Assembly: GCA_022796875.1 (NCBI GenBank) | Contig: JAAWJJ010000039.1 | Span: 1 to 36,524 of the forward strand | Direction of reading: 5' to 3' | DNA from: Eubacterium sp. | Lineage (GTDB): Bacteria > Bacillota > Clostridia > Lachnospirales > Lachnospiraceae | DNA length: 36,524 nucleotides | Part shown: positions 7,961-15,829 of the stretch, piece by piece | Numbering within the stretch: position 1 is the first letter of the stretch | Layout: each line of letters begins with the position of its first letter | Made by a program: the position numbers and the translations under genes | The notes under the pieces: model-generated | What the model was told of the DNA's origin: nothing | Seen by the model: only the letters and a program-made list of their open reading frames with translations | The model's database searches: none

Positions 7961-8086
7961 GTGATGGAAAAGAGAAACGATAACGCATACCTGATTACAG
8001 AAAATACTTTCTATTTTCCAAAACGAGAGTTTATTGTCACACCATCGGAAATGATAGAAATCCTCTATAAAGATTCAGCTTTATAA
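7961..8086 (+). CDS. Possible small ORF of about 41 residues, or fragment
   Basis: From a GTG at 7961 (or ATG at 7964) the frame encodes about 40 residues, including AYLITENTFYFPKREFIVTP, and stops with TAA at 8084-8086. The same frame is open back to 7910, so it may instead be the shifted tail of the preceding 97-residue ORF. No ribosome site is visible. The composition looks protein-like, but the gene is not recognised. Confidence 0.25.
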   Translation: MMEKRNDNAYLITENTFYFPKREFIVTPSEMIEILYKDSAL

Positions 8087-8123
8087 ATGAAAAACCTTAA
8101 CTTCTGACTGCAGAATTCATATG

Positions 8124-8161
8124 CCAGGAATCTGAACCCCAGGATTCCCGGCTCTTTTTTT
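8124..8161 (+). terminator. Rho-independent terminator before the 2-oxoacid oxidoreductase operon
   Basis: CCAGGAATC (8124-8132) pairs with GATTCCCGG (8143-8151) with one mismatch and is followed by CTCTTTTTTT. It insulates the catabolic operon from the small ORFs upstream. Confidence 0.75.
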
Positions 8162-8213
8162 GTCCCGAAATTCAAATCTGTACCTGAATTTAATTATAGT
8201 TTTTTTCCCAAGG

Positions 8214-8280
8214 TATTGATATTTATCAATAACAATATGCGAAATGAATATTTCAGTAAAAAAAAGAACCGGAATATAAT
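8214..8280 (+). promoter_or_regulatory. Operator and promoter of the 2-oxoacid oxidoreductase operon (shared design with 12727-12783)
   Basis: TATTGAT (8214-8220) and ATCAATA (8225-8231) form an inverted repeat. It leads into ATCAATAACAATATGC (8225-8240), an AATATTT block (8247-8253) and GGAATATAAT, whose TATAAT (8275-8280) is the -10. The -35 region is poor (about TTCAGT), which fits activator dependence. The same three blocks at nearly the same spacing occur before the Zn-ADH gene. The rest of 7933-8360, outside the small ORF and terminator, shows only AT-rich leader. Confidence 0.6.
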
Positions 8281-8360
8281 TAAAATTGCAAAAAGACAAC
8301 GTTTTTTATTTCTGAAACAACCAACATTATGAAGAAAGAAACAGTCGGAGGTTCTTAACA

Positions 8361-8570
8361 ATGGCAAACGGAAAAATTGTAGTGAAAGCTGAAAGATGTA
8401 AAAGCTGCGGTTACTGCGTGAAATTCTGCCCGAAAAATGTTCTTTCCATCGGAACTGACGTTAATTCCAAAGGTTATGAATATGTAGTAGCTGCAAACAT
8501 GGATGCCTGTATCGCCTGTTGTATGTGCGGACGGATTTGTCCGGACGGCGCGATAGAGGTATACAAATAA
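8361..8570 (+). CDS. 2-oxoacid:ferredoxin oxidoreductase, delta (ferredoxin) subunit
   Basis: This 69-residue protein is a 2x[4Fe-4S] ferredoxin with CKSCGYCVKFCPKN and CIACCMCGRICPDG. It is the first of four tightly spaced genes (delta, alpha, beta, gamma; gaps of 14-15 bases). In the KorDABG/VOR-type complexes this subunit carries electrons from the thiamine-diphosphate site to external ferredoxin. The ATG at 8361 follows a GGAGG site. The second cluster motif has an extra Cys (CCMC), which is common in this subunit. Confidence 0.92.
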   Translation: MANGKIVVKAERCKSCGYCVKFCPKNVLSIGTDVNSKGYEYVVAANMDACIACCMCGRICPDGAIEVYK

Positions 8571-8585
8571 GGGAGGTGAAGGAAA

Positions 8586-9668
8586 ATGGAAAGAGTATTA
8601 ATGAAAGGCTGCGAAGCAATCGCAGAAGCCGCTGTAAGAGCCGGATGCCGTTTTTTTGCCGGATATCCGATCACCCCGCAAAACGAGATTCCGGAGTATT
8701 TTTCAAGGAGGCTTCCGGAAGTCAGCGGTAATTTTGTACAGGGAGAATCCGAAGTCGCATCGATCAATATGGTATACGGCGCGTCTGCCGTAGGCGTCAG
8801 GGCGATGACTTCTTCCTCCAGCCCAGGTATCGCGTTAAAGAGCGAGGGCGTTTCTTACTGCGCGGCGGCACGTCTGCCGGTCGTGTACTGCAACGTTTCG
8901 CGCGGAGGTCCCGGCGTCGGCGCCATCCAGCCGGCACAGCAGGATTATTTCCAGGCGACCAAAGCTTCTGGGAATGGCGGTTTTCAAATGATGGTCCTGG
9001 CTCCTTCTACTGTCCAGGAAGCCGTAGACCTGACTTACCAGGCGTTTGAATATGCGGACCGCGATTTAAACCCGGTTTTAATCCTGGCAGACGGCGTAAT
9101 CGGTACGATGATGGAACCGGTTGTACTCCCTGATATGAAAAGTGAAGAGGAAATCACACAAATTAAGGCGAACAAAAGAAAATGGGCCTGCGTCGGACAC
9201 AACTTTGAACAGGAAACAAAATCCTGGATTCAGCCTTGCCGCTGGGACACGGTTGAAATGCAAAAATTAAACGAAGAGGCGGCAGCCATGTATGAAACAT
9301 GGGAAAAGGATATCCGCGTAGAAGAATATAAAACAAAAGACGCCGAACTTATCATTACGGCGTATGGTATTTGCGGGCGTATTGCAAAATCGGCCGCAGA
9401 TGTATTAAGGAAAGAGGGATATAAAGCCGGCGTGATCCGCCCGATTACGGTAAGCCCTTTCCCGTATCAGTCGTTTGACAACATTGATTATAGCATTTGC
9501 AAAGGAATCCTGGATGTGGAAATGTCTATTCCTGCTCAGTTTGTAAAAGATGTGGAGGCCGGTGTCAAAGACCGGGCGCCGATCGAAACCTGCCTGTGTT
9601 CCGGCGGTAATATCATGACCCAGGACGCCGTATTGGAATCAGCGCGAAAAATACTGGAAAAAATGTAG
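8586..9668 (+). CDS. vorB: 2-oxoacid:ferredoxin oxidoreductase, alpha subunit (VorB/KorA type)
   Basis: This 360-residue protein matches the alpha subunit of four-subunit 2-oxoacid:acceptor oxidoreductases. It has MKGCEAIAEAAVRAGC at the start, the YPITPQNEIPE motif near 28-38, the SSSSPGIALKSEG segment near 77-89, and SRGGPGVGAIQPAQQDY near 106-122. The C-terminal half carries the transketolase C-like domain. The family decarboxylates 2-oxoacids to acyl-CoA with reduction of ferredoxin. The MERVLMKG-type start resembles proteins called VorB (branched-chain 2-oxoacid), but substrate choice between 2-oxoglutarate, branched and other 2-oxoacids cannot be fixed here. A GGGAGGTG ribosome site precedes it. 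Confidence 0.92.
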   Translation: MERVLMKGCEAIAEAAVRAGCRFFAGYPITPQNEIPEYFSRRLPEVSGNFVQGESEVASINMVYGASAVGVRAMTSSSSPGIALKSEGVSYCAAARLPVVYCNVSRGGPGVGAIQPAQQDYFQATKASGNGGFQMMVLAPSTVQEAVDLTYQAFEYADRDLNPVLILADGVIGTMMEPVVLPDMKSEEEITQIKANKRKWACVGHNFEQETKSWIQPCRWDTVEMQKLNEEAAAMYETWEKDIRVEEYKTKDAELIITAYGICGRIAKSAADVLRKEGYKAGVIRPITVSPFPYQSFDNIDYSICKGILDVEMSIPAQFVKDVEAGVKDRAPIETCLCSGGNIMTQDAVLESARKILEKM

Positions 9669-9682
9669 GAGGAGGAATCGTA

Positions 9683-10423
9683 ATGGAACTGATTTATTCA
9701 AGAACGAAGACAATCCAGGAAGACAAAATTTCCGGATTCTGCCCGGGCTGCATGCACAGTACCGTCATAAAACTGATCGGCGAAGTACTGGAGGAAATGG
9801 ACGTCTGGCAAAAAACCGCATGCGTGCTCGGAATTGGATGCTGCGGATTACATATGGACTATATTGCGTACGACAATATTACCGCGCCTCACGGCAGGGC
9901 ATGCGCCGTAGCTACCGGAATGAAGCGGGGAAATCCCGATACGCTGGTATTTACTTATCAGGGCGACGGCGATTTCGCTTCGATCGGTCTGGCCGAATCC
10001 GTATCCGCAGCAAACCGCGGGGAAAACATTACCGTTATTTTCATTAACAACGGTATTTACGGCATGACCGGCGGACAGATGGCGCCGACCACGTTAGTAG
10101 GCATGAAAGCGTCTACCGCTCCGAAAGGACGTGACCCGAAAGAACACGGATACCCAATGCATATGAGCGAGGTCTTAAACCAACTGACCGCGCCCGCATA
10201 TATTGAACGTACCAGCTGCAATACGCCGCAAAACGTTATGAAAACGAAAAAAGCGATCCGCAAAGCATTTGAAAATCAATTGAACAACAAAGGATTTTCA
10301 ATGATTGAAATAGTAACCAACTGTCCGACAAACTGGGGGATGGATCCGCTGCAGTCATTAGATTTCTTGGAAGAAAAAATGCTGCCGGAATATCCGTTAG
10401 GCGTCATCAGGGATTTAGATTAA
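9683..10423 (+). CDS. 2-oxoacid:ferredoxin oxidoreductase, beta (thiamine diphosphate) subunit
   Basis: This 246-residue protein is the TPP-binding beta subunit. FCPGCMHST near 20-28 is the CxxC region. GDGDFASIGLAES near 94-106 and INNGIYGMTGGQ near 120-131 form the GDG...NN thiamine diphosphate and Mg site. The length suits the KorB/VorA type, which lacks a fused ferredoxin. It lies 14 bases after the alpha gene and 15 before gamma. It forms the active site with the alpha subunit in the cytoplasm. GGAGGAGG precedes the ATG. Confidence 0.93.
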   Translation: MELIYSRTKTIQEDKISGFCPGCMHSTVIKLIGEVLEEMDVWQKTACVLGIGCCGLHMDYIAYDNITAPHGRACAVATGMKRGNPDTLVFTYQGDGDFASIGLAESVSAANRGENITVIFINNGIYGMTGGQMAPTTLVGMKASTAPKGRDPKEHGYPMHMSEVLNQLTAPAYIERTSCNTPQNVMKTKKAIRKAFENQLNNKGFSMIEIVTNCPTNWGMDPLQSLDFLEEKMLPEYPLGVIRDLD

Positions 10424-10438
10424 GCGGGAGGTGAACTC

Positions 10439-10990
10439 ATGGAAACAAATTTATGCATTGCTGGATTCGGCGGCCAGGGCGTTATGACGCTCGGGAAATT
10501 TCTCGCGCAGGCGACCTGCGATTCCACGGATAAGCAGGTGACTTTCTTCCCGTCTTACGGCGCGGAACAGCGCGGCGGCACGGCAAACTGCTTCGTTGTC
10601 ATTTCAGATGAAACGGTAGGCGCTCCGCTCGGAGATTGCATGGACGACCTGATCGTCATGAACCAGCCGTCCATGACAAAATTTTTACCGAAACTAAAGC
10701 AGGGCGGCACATTATTTATCAACAGTTCCATCGTAAAAGAACCGGAAAACCGGCCAGATGTAACGGTCATAAAAGCTCCCGTTACGGAACTTGCTCTGGA
10801 AATGGGAAATGCAAAAGTATTAAACGTCATCATGCTCGGCGTTTATATCGGCTATACCGAAGTTATTGCGCCAGAAATTGTCTGGGGAACGATCGAACAC
10901 AAACTGTCTTCAAAGAAAAAACTTCTTCCGTTAAACCAGGCTGCATTTGAAAAAGGCCTGGAACTTGGAAGATCACAAAGAAAACAATAA
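10439..10990 (+). CDS. 2-oxoacid:ferredoxin oxidoreductase, gamma subunit
   Basis: This 183-residue protein has the gamma-subunit signature: ICAGFGGQGVM-like CIAGFGGQGVMTLGK at about 6-20, FPSYGAEQRGGTANC at about 38-52, and a C-terminal helical end. In the complex this subunit helps bind coenzyme A. It completes the delta-alpha-beta-gamma set. A GCGGGAGGTG ribosome site overlaps the preceding intergenic gap. All four subunits look full length, so the enzyme should be functional. Confidence 0.92.
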   Translation: METNLCIAGFGGQGVMTLGKFLAQATCDSTDKQVTFFPSYGAEQRGGTANCFVVISDETVGAPLGDCMDDLIVMNQPSMTKFLPKLKQGGTLFINSSIVKEPENRPDVTVIKAPVTELALEMGNAKVLNVIMLGVYIGYTEVIAPEIVWGTIEHKLSSKKKLLPLNQAAFEKGLELGRSQRKQ

Positions 10991-11040
10991 TATGGTTCTG
11001 CCTGAACCAAAAGTAATTCTTTTCCTGTCCGGAGGCTATT

Positions 11041-11535
11041 ATGGATGATAAATTGCAAAAAGACTTTGAAAATAGAAAATATGTCTTCCCATGGGGAAAC
11101 GGCCATCTTACTTTTACGCAATTCATTGACGGTTCCAAAGCGGCGTTATGCCCGGAAGACGGCCGGTATTACTGGCTGTATTTTGAAAAAACAGATACCG
11201 GCCTGGAGTTTCCGGCAGCAATTCTGGAAATGTCCGAAGGCGAAAAGGAAGAACTTGAATTTCACGATATCCTCTCCGACCTGGCAGACGCCAACCAAAG
11301 AGGCATGTATCCGGAAGTTGCCGACGGTATCCGCCGGATCTTAACGGAACGGAATATCCGCAGAGAAGTAATTTTCACTTTAAACACTCTGGACAACGGA
11401 TGGATCCGGCGGGAACCTGGAATCATATATCTGATTTCCAGACAGGTATTAGAGTTTTTAAACAGAGAACCCTCCGGTAACGAATCTGACCTGCACACCG
11501 CAATTGGCGCGGCAGTCAGGCAGTTCAGACAATAA
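11041..11535 (+). CDS. Hypothetical protein, 164 residues, in the 2-oxoacid oxidoreductase/Fe-ADH unit
   Basis: The protein is soluble-looking, acidic in its middle (MSEGEKEELEFHDILSDLAD) and has no signal peptide, membrane segment or cysteine cluster; one Cys is visible near residue 36. No family is recognised. It follows the gamma subunit by 50 bases and precedes the Fe-ADH by 31, all on one strand. A clear GGAGG site and good codon content mark it as real. The position suggests an accessory or structural role in the same pathway, but nothing in the sequence shows its chemistry. Confidence 0.75.
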   Translation: MDDKLQKDFENRKYVFPWGNGHLTFTQFIDGSKAALCPEDGRYYWLYFEKTDTGLEFPAAILEMSEGEKEELEFHDILSDLADANQRGMYPEVADGIRRILTERNIRREVIFTLNTLDNGWIRREPGIIYLISRQVLEFLNREPSGNESDLHTAIGAAVRQFRQ

Positions 11536-11566
11536 AAAATTTAAATAATAAAGGAGAACACAAACT

Positions 11567-12724
11567 ATGACCAGCACATATCAACAGCTTTGCCCGGTAC
11601 TGTTCGGACCTGACGCAGCAGGAGAACTGGGCACAAAAGTACAGGAACTCGGCGGGACAAACGCAATCCTTATTTATGATAAAGGCATTGGCGGAACAGG
11701 AATCGTCGACACTTTTGTAAAAGATTTAAAAGAACACAGTATCAAAACCACGTTATTTGACGGCGTCCTGCCTGACGCCCCGAAAGATATGGTCAACGAA
11801 GCCGGAAAGCTGGCGCAGGACAAAAAAGTTGACGTTATTATCGGTATCGGCGGCGGGAGCAGCCTGGATACGGCAAAAGCCGTATCTATCCTGGCCGAAA
11901 ATCCGCTGCCGATCGACCAGTATTACCCGCAGAAACAAAAAGCTTTTACGCAGAATCTGCCTCTAATCCTGATTCCGACAGCTTCCGGCACCGGCAGCGA
12001 AGTAACGGCAATGTCCGTGATTCATGACGAAGACACCGACGCTAAAGAATTTGTACTGCGCCCTGGAAACCTGGCCATTCTGGATCCGAAGCTGACGTTA
12101 AGCGTCCCTGCGTCCGTAACCGCCGCAACCGCGCTGGACGCCATGTCCCATGCCGTAGAAGCCCTTACGACAAACTGCGGAAACCCAAAAGCAGACCTTC
12201 TGGCTCTTCATGCGATTCGCCTGATCACGGAAAATCTGCCGACTGCTTACATAAACGGAAAAGATCTCGATGCACGCACTGCTTTAAGCCTTGCCAGCAA
12301 TTTTGCCGGTATGGCGTTCGGCGACGCCAGCGTTCATTTCGGACATGCTGCGGCGCATGAAATGGGTATCCGTTTCCATATGCCGCACGGCGAAGCCTGC
12401 GCTATCACCCTTCCGGAAGTTATCCGTTTCTCCGCCGACGTGATTCCGGAAAAGACAAAACAGATTGCGGAAGCGCTCGGACTTACGGTTCCGGAAAATA
12501 TAAACGGCTTAAAAATCGGTGAAATGGCTGCTGAAAGAGTACGCGAACTGATGCGTTCCGTAGGCATTAAATCTTTAAAAGACCGTGGAATCTCACGGGA
12601 AGACGTCCTTGACTGCGCCAAAGGAGCCGTAGAAAAGAACTGGTTCGTCATCTGCGCCTTAAAGAAAGTGGATGAAGAAGTTATGAAACAAGAACTGGCG
12701 GATATGTATGATAATTATCGTTAA
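11567..12724 (+). CDS. Iron-containing alcohol dehydrogenase
   Basis: This 385-residue protein is a group III (Fe) ADH. It has GIGGGSSLDTAKA near 97-109 (NAD binding) and TASGTGSEVT near 137-146. The metal ligands lie in LDAMSHAVEA near 190-199 (Asp and His), GHAAAHEMG and MPHGEA (two His, near 264-280). The length matches the FucO/AdhB/1,3-propanediol dehydrogenase group. It could reduce an aldehyde such as a product of the downstream aldolase, or oxidise an alcohol substrate with NAD. It is expected to act in the cytoplasm. AAGGAGAA precedes the start. It probably shares a transcript with the 2-oxoacid oxidoreductase genes. Confidence 0.92.
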   Translation: MTSTYQQLCPVLFGPDAAGELGTKVQELGGTNAILIYDKGIGGTGIVDTFVKDLKEHSIKTTLFDGVLPDAPKDMVNEAGKLAQDKKVDVIIGIGGGSSLDTAKAVSILAENPLPIDQYYPQKQKAFTQNLPLILIPTASGTGSEVTAMSVIHDEDTDAKEFVLRPGNLAILDPKLTLSVPASVTAATALDAMSHAVEALTTNCGNPKADLLALHAIRLITENLPTAYINGKDLDARTALSLASNFAGMAFGDASVHFGHAAAHEMGIRFHMPHGEACAITLPEVIRFSADVIPEKTKQIAEALGLTVPENINGLKIGEMAAERVRELMRSVGIKSLKDRGISREDVLDCAKGAVEKNWFVICALKKVDEEVMKQELADMYDNYR

Positions 12725-12726
12725 AT

Positions 12727-12783
12727 ATCAATAACTATATGCTATTTAAATATTTTACGAATGAAAAACAGTGGGAATATAAT
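12727..12783 (+). promoter_or_regulatory. Operator and promoter of the Zn-ADH/aldolase unit
   Basis: Beginning two bases after the Fe-ADH stop, ATCAATAACTATATGC (12727-12742) matches 8225-8240 at 15 of 16 positions. It is followed by AATATTT and then GGAATATAAT with the -10 at 12778-12783. The operator-to-minus-10 gap is 35 bases here and 34 upstream. This indicates a common regulator for the two transcription units. The Zn-ADH start is at 12864. Confidence 0.6.
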
Positions 12784-12863
12784 AAAGTCAGAAAGAAACG
12801 AACCATAAAAAGTTCGCACAACTATTGTAAACACAATCCATTTAAATTGAGGAGGTATATTTT

Positions 12864-13979
12864 ATGAGCAACATTCCAAAAACATCAAAAGCCATGGTAC
12901 TGGAAGAATACGGACAGCCGGATGTTCTCCGTGAGATCGAGATTCCGGAAATCAAAGAAGGAGATATCCTTGTTAAAGTACAGCTTGCTGGTATTTGCGG
13001 CACAGACGTACACCAGCAGATCGGCGACCTGTCTATCAAACCGCCGACGCCGATGATTCAGGGGCACGAAACACTCGGGAAAATCGTGGAAATGAAAGGC
13101 ATTACGACCGACGTAGCCGGCACTCCGGTCAAAGAAGGCGACCGGATCCTCTGGGCGCATCAGTTCTGCGGAAAATGTTACGCATGTAAAATCCTGCACC
13201 AGCCGTTTGCATGTTATTCCAGCAAAGGATACGGATTTGCACCGCCGGTTGCGCTGCGCGGCGGATTTTCCGAATATGAACTGGTAACGGCAGGAACCGA
13301 TTTTGTAAGAGTACCGGACACCGTTACAGACGAAGAAGCGTTAGGCGTCGGATGCGCATTCCGTACCGTTATAAATGGATTTGACAAATTAATGGCGCAC
13401 GGCGGCGTTCCGACCGGCGGCACGGTCGTAATCCAGGGCGTGGGACCGATCGGCCTTTACTCTACCGTAATGGCGGCCCAGACAGGCGCAGCCAAAATTA
13501 TCACCGTAGACTCCGTAGAAAGCCGGCTGGAATTTTCCAAAAAATGGGGCGCTACACAGACGATCAACATGAAAGAGATCACGGATGCGCATGAAAGAGC
13601 AGAATATGTAAGAAGCGTTACCGGCGGAATCGGCGCCGACGTCGTAATCGAAGGCACCGGCGTACCGGCAGCTTTCAACGAAGGAATCGACTATCTTGCA
13701 AAATTCGGTACATACCTGATCATGGGCCAGACTTCCAGAAGAAGCGTAGAGATCATCCCGAATGATATTATGAACAAACAGCTCGTCGTTCTGGGCAGCG
13801 GTTCTGCAGATATCAGACACTTTGTAAAAGCGCTGAAATTCATTGAAGCATTCCGCGAAAAATATCCGTTTGGCGAACTGATCTCCAAAAAATACGCTCT
13901 GGAAGAAGCAAACGAAGCAATGTCCAGCATGCTTCACGGAACCGACTTAAAAGCAGCTCTCGATATGAGGAACAGATAA
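12864..13979 (+). CDS. Zinc-dependent alcohol/polyol dehydrogenase (MDR family)
   Basis: This 371-residue medium-chain dehydrogenase has the catalytic zinc residues Cys45 (GICGTD) and His68-Glu69 (GHE). The structural zinc loop is Cys102, 105, 108 and 117 (CGKCYAC...C), with one residue more than usual before the last Cys. The Rossmann motif is GVGPIG near 193-198. It opens a unit with the aldolase and MBL genes and has its own promoter. It is probably an NAD-dependent dehydrogenase for a secondary alcohol or polyol. The substrate is not evident. A GGAGG site precedes the ATG. Confidence 0.92.
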   Translation: MSNIPKTSKAMVLEEYGQPDVLREIEIPEIKEGDILVKVQLAGICGTDVHQQIGDLSIKPPTPMIQGHETLGKIVEMKGITTDVAGTPVKEGDRILWAHQFCGKCYACKILHQPFACYSSKGYGFAPPVALRGGFSEYELVTAGTDFVRVPDTVTDEEALGVGCAFRTVINGFDKLMAHGGVPTGGTVVIQGVGPIGLYSTVMAAQTGAAKIITVDSVESRLEFSKKWGATQTINMKEITDAHERAEYVRSVTGGIGADVVIEGTGVPAAFNEGIDYLAKFGTYLIMGQTSRRSVEIIPNDIMNKQLVVLGSGSADIRHFVKALKFIEAFREKYPFGELISKKYALEEANEAMSSMLHGTDLKAALDMRNR

Positions 13980-14055
13980 TCAACAACGGATCATCTGAAA
14001 GAAATAATCAATAACAAATCATCAGAATAACTGAATATTAAGGAGGAAAAAAATT

Positions 14056-14880
14056 ATGTTTGAAAGAACACCGAACCGTATGTTAGAAAAAATCAGAGCA
14101 GGAAAACCGGCTTATGGTATGCAGTGCTACATCCATGACCCTCGCCTTTACGAAGTATCCGGCTGGGCAGGAATGGACTTCTGCATGATCGATATGGAGC
14201 ATTGCCGCCTGAACTTTGAAAAAATGGTAGAACTTATCCGTACCTGCGAAATGACAGGCATGACCCCGGTTGTCCGCGTACCGGAAAATTCCAAAACATG
14301 GATTCGTTACGCATTGGAATCCGGCGCACGCGCCGTTGTAATCCCGCATATTAAATGCGGAGAAGACGTAAGGAAAGCTCAGGAAGCGCTTCGTTTTCCG
14401 CCGGAAGGAAGAGCAGGCATCTGCCCGGCAGTCAGAGCAAATAAATACGCTCAGGCTAACTGGGAAGATTATATGAAAGAATCCAACAAAAACACTTCCC
14501 TGATCGTGCTCTTTGAAGACGTAGAAGCCATTGAAAACGTAGACGAAATCCTTGCAGAATTAAAACCGGGTCGCGACGGCTACGGAATGGGCAACGCAGA
14601 CATTGCCCATGCATTATACAAAGACGATTCCGAACCGGTAAACTGGAGGCATCCGTACTGTGCGGAAGCTCAGAAAATCGTCGTTCCGAAAGCGAAAGCT
14701 CTCGGCCTGTTCAACCAGTCCATGGCTTTTACTCCGGATGTAGAAGGAATCAAAGCAAGCCGTGCAGCCGGCGGCGACGCTATTATGTTCCATCCGGATA
14801 TCGACCTGTTCCAGAGAACGGTCGTAGGACTTGCAAACGCAGGAGCGGAAGCAGACAAATTCTTTGAATCACAGAAATAA
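14056..14880 (+). CDS. HpcH/HpaI-family aldolase
   Basis: This 274-residue protein belongs to the class II pyruvate-type aldolases typified by HpaI and RhmA. Catalytic equivalents are visible: His49 (DMEH), Arg74 (VRVPEN), the metal ligands Glu154 (LFED) and Asp182 (GNADIA), and the PHIK loop at 97-100. Family members cleave 4-hydroxy-2-oxo acids to pyruvate and an aldehyde. The metal loop is GMGNAD instead of the common IGPxD, and the second ligand segment is FED instead of IET, so the specificity may differ from known members. It follows the Zn-ADH by 76 bases. Its pyruvate and aldehyde products would feed the oxidoreductases encoded nearby (inference). Confidence 0.88.
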   Translation: MFERTPNRMLEKIRAGKPAYGMQCYIHDPRLYEVSGWAGMDFCMIDMEHCRLNFEKMVELIRTCEMTGMTPVVRVPENSKTWIRYALESGARAVVIPHIKCGEDVRKAQEALRFPPEGRAGICPAVRANKYAQANWEDYMKESNKNTSLIVLFEDVEAIENVDEILAELKPGRDGYGMGNADIAHALYKDDSEPVNWRHPYCAEAQKIVVPKAKALGLFNQSMAFTPDVEGIKASRAAGGDAIMFHPDIDLFQRTVVGLANAGAEADKFFESQK

Positions 14881-14951
14881 GAAAAATTAACTGTTTATAG
14901 GATTCCGTATTAAGAAAGTAGAATCCCAAATACAAAAGGAGTATCCGCTTT

Positions 14952-15692
14952 ATGAAAGGACTAAAACTTTATATCCTTTACACCGGCCAGATCAATATGC
15001 CAAGTAAAGGCCATATGACTCCCGGTAAGGATGAGGGCGTTTCGGTTTCTTTCCCGGCATACTGTTACCTGATCGACCATCCGAAAGGAAAAATCCTGGT
15101 CGACTGCGGAATGCACCACGGCGGACCTGCCTGCGTGAGGGAAGAAGATATCGTTGTAAACCGGCTTGCCGAATTGTCGGTAAAGCCGGAAGATATCAAA
15201 TATGTCGTTATGACCCATCTGCATGTCGATCATGCAGCGTATATGACTTCCTTTCCAAACGCAACGTTCGTTGTGCGCAAAGAAGAGCTGAAAGCCGCAT
15301 GGTGGCCGGAAACCTGTGAAAAGGGTTATGTGTATGACGATTACAAAGATACCCGGAACTACAAATACATACAGCCAAAAGACGATGAAATATTTGATCT
15401 CTTCCTGGACGGAAGCGTCCTGTTGATCGACACAAAAGGCCATACCCGCGGACATCAGTCCGTAGTCCTGGATCTGCCGGAAACAGGAAAAACCGTCCTC
15501 GTCGGAGATGCGTCTTCTTTCCGGGAAAATATGGAGGAAAAGATTTTGCCCGGATATTGTTCCAATAGCTGGCATGCCATGCAAAATCTGGAGAAATTAA
15601 AACATATGGAAGAAGAAGGATATTTTCTGATCTTCGGCCATGATATTGCGCAGAAAGAAAATCTGAAACTTTCGCCTGCATTTTACGGGTAA
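14952..15692 (+). CDS. MBL-fold metallo-hydrolase (lactonase-like)
   Basis: This 246-residue protein has the metallo-beta-lactamase signature THLHVDHA at 88-95 (His89, His91, Asp93, His94). Further ligands lie in KGHTRGHQS near 168-176, VGDASSF near 189-195 and FGHD near the end. The arrangement resembles the N-acyl-homoserine lactonase (AiiA-like) group. In an island of dehydrogenases and an aldolase, a sugar-lactone or cyclic-ketone hydrolase is more likely than quorum quenching (inference). It follows the aldolase by 71 bases with an AAAGGAG site. No signal peptide is seen, so it should be cytoplasmic. Confidence 0.85.
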   Translation: MKGLKLYILYTGQINMPSKGHMTPGKDEGVSVSFPAYCYLIDHPKGKILVDCGMHHGGPACVREEDIVVNRLAELSVKPEDIKYVVMTHLHVDHAAYMTSFPNATFVVRKEELKAAWWPETCEKGYVYDDYKDTRNYKYIQPKDDEIFDLFLDGSVLLIDTKGHTRGHQSVVLDLPETGKTVLVGDASSFRENMEEKILPGYCSNSWHAMQNLEKLKHMEEEGYFLIFGHDIAQKENLKLSPAFYG

Positions 15693-15709
15693 AATAACAA
15701 ATATTTTAC
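15689..15709 (+). repeat. Inverted repeat at the end of the MBL gene
   Basis: GTAAAATA (15689-15696) and TATTTTAC (15702-15709) pair perfectly around ACAAA, spanning the stop codon. The stem is AT-only and is not followed directly by a T-run, although TTTTTTG follows about ten bases later. It is a weak terminator or an operator. Confidence 0.35.
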
Positions 15710-15750
15710 TTTGCACATTTTTTGTTTCCTTAAATTAAAAAGTAATAAAC

Positions 15751-15804
15751 TGCCCCTTTTTCGGACTCTCCTTATTGATTCATTGCCGGTCCGGGAAAGG
15801 GGCA
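15751..15804 (+). promoter_or_regulatory. Long hairpin in the leader of the OFA transporter
   Basis: TGCCCCTTTTTCGGAC (15751-15766) pairs with GTCCGGGAAAGGGGCA (15789-15804) in 14 of 16 positions, around a 22-base loop. No T-run follows on the plus strand, so it is not an ordinary terminator. It ends 14 bases before the ribosome site of the transporter gene and may control its expression as RNA structure or as a protein-binding site. Confidence 0.55.
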
Positions 15805-15829
15805 CAAGTATTATACAAGGAGGGATATT

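Noticed and set aside
14952..15692. Quorum-quenching homoserine lactonase
   Set aside because: The fold fits, but the gene lies inside a catabolic unit and this type of anaerobe is not known to use these signals. A pathway hydrolase is more likely.
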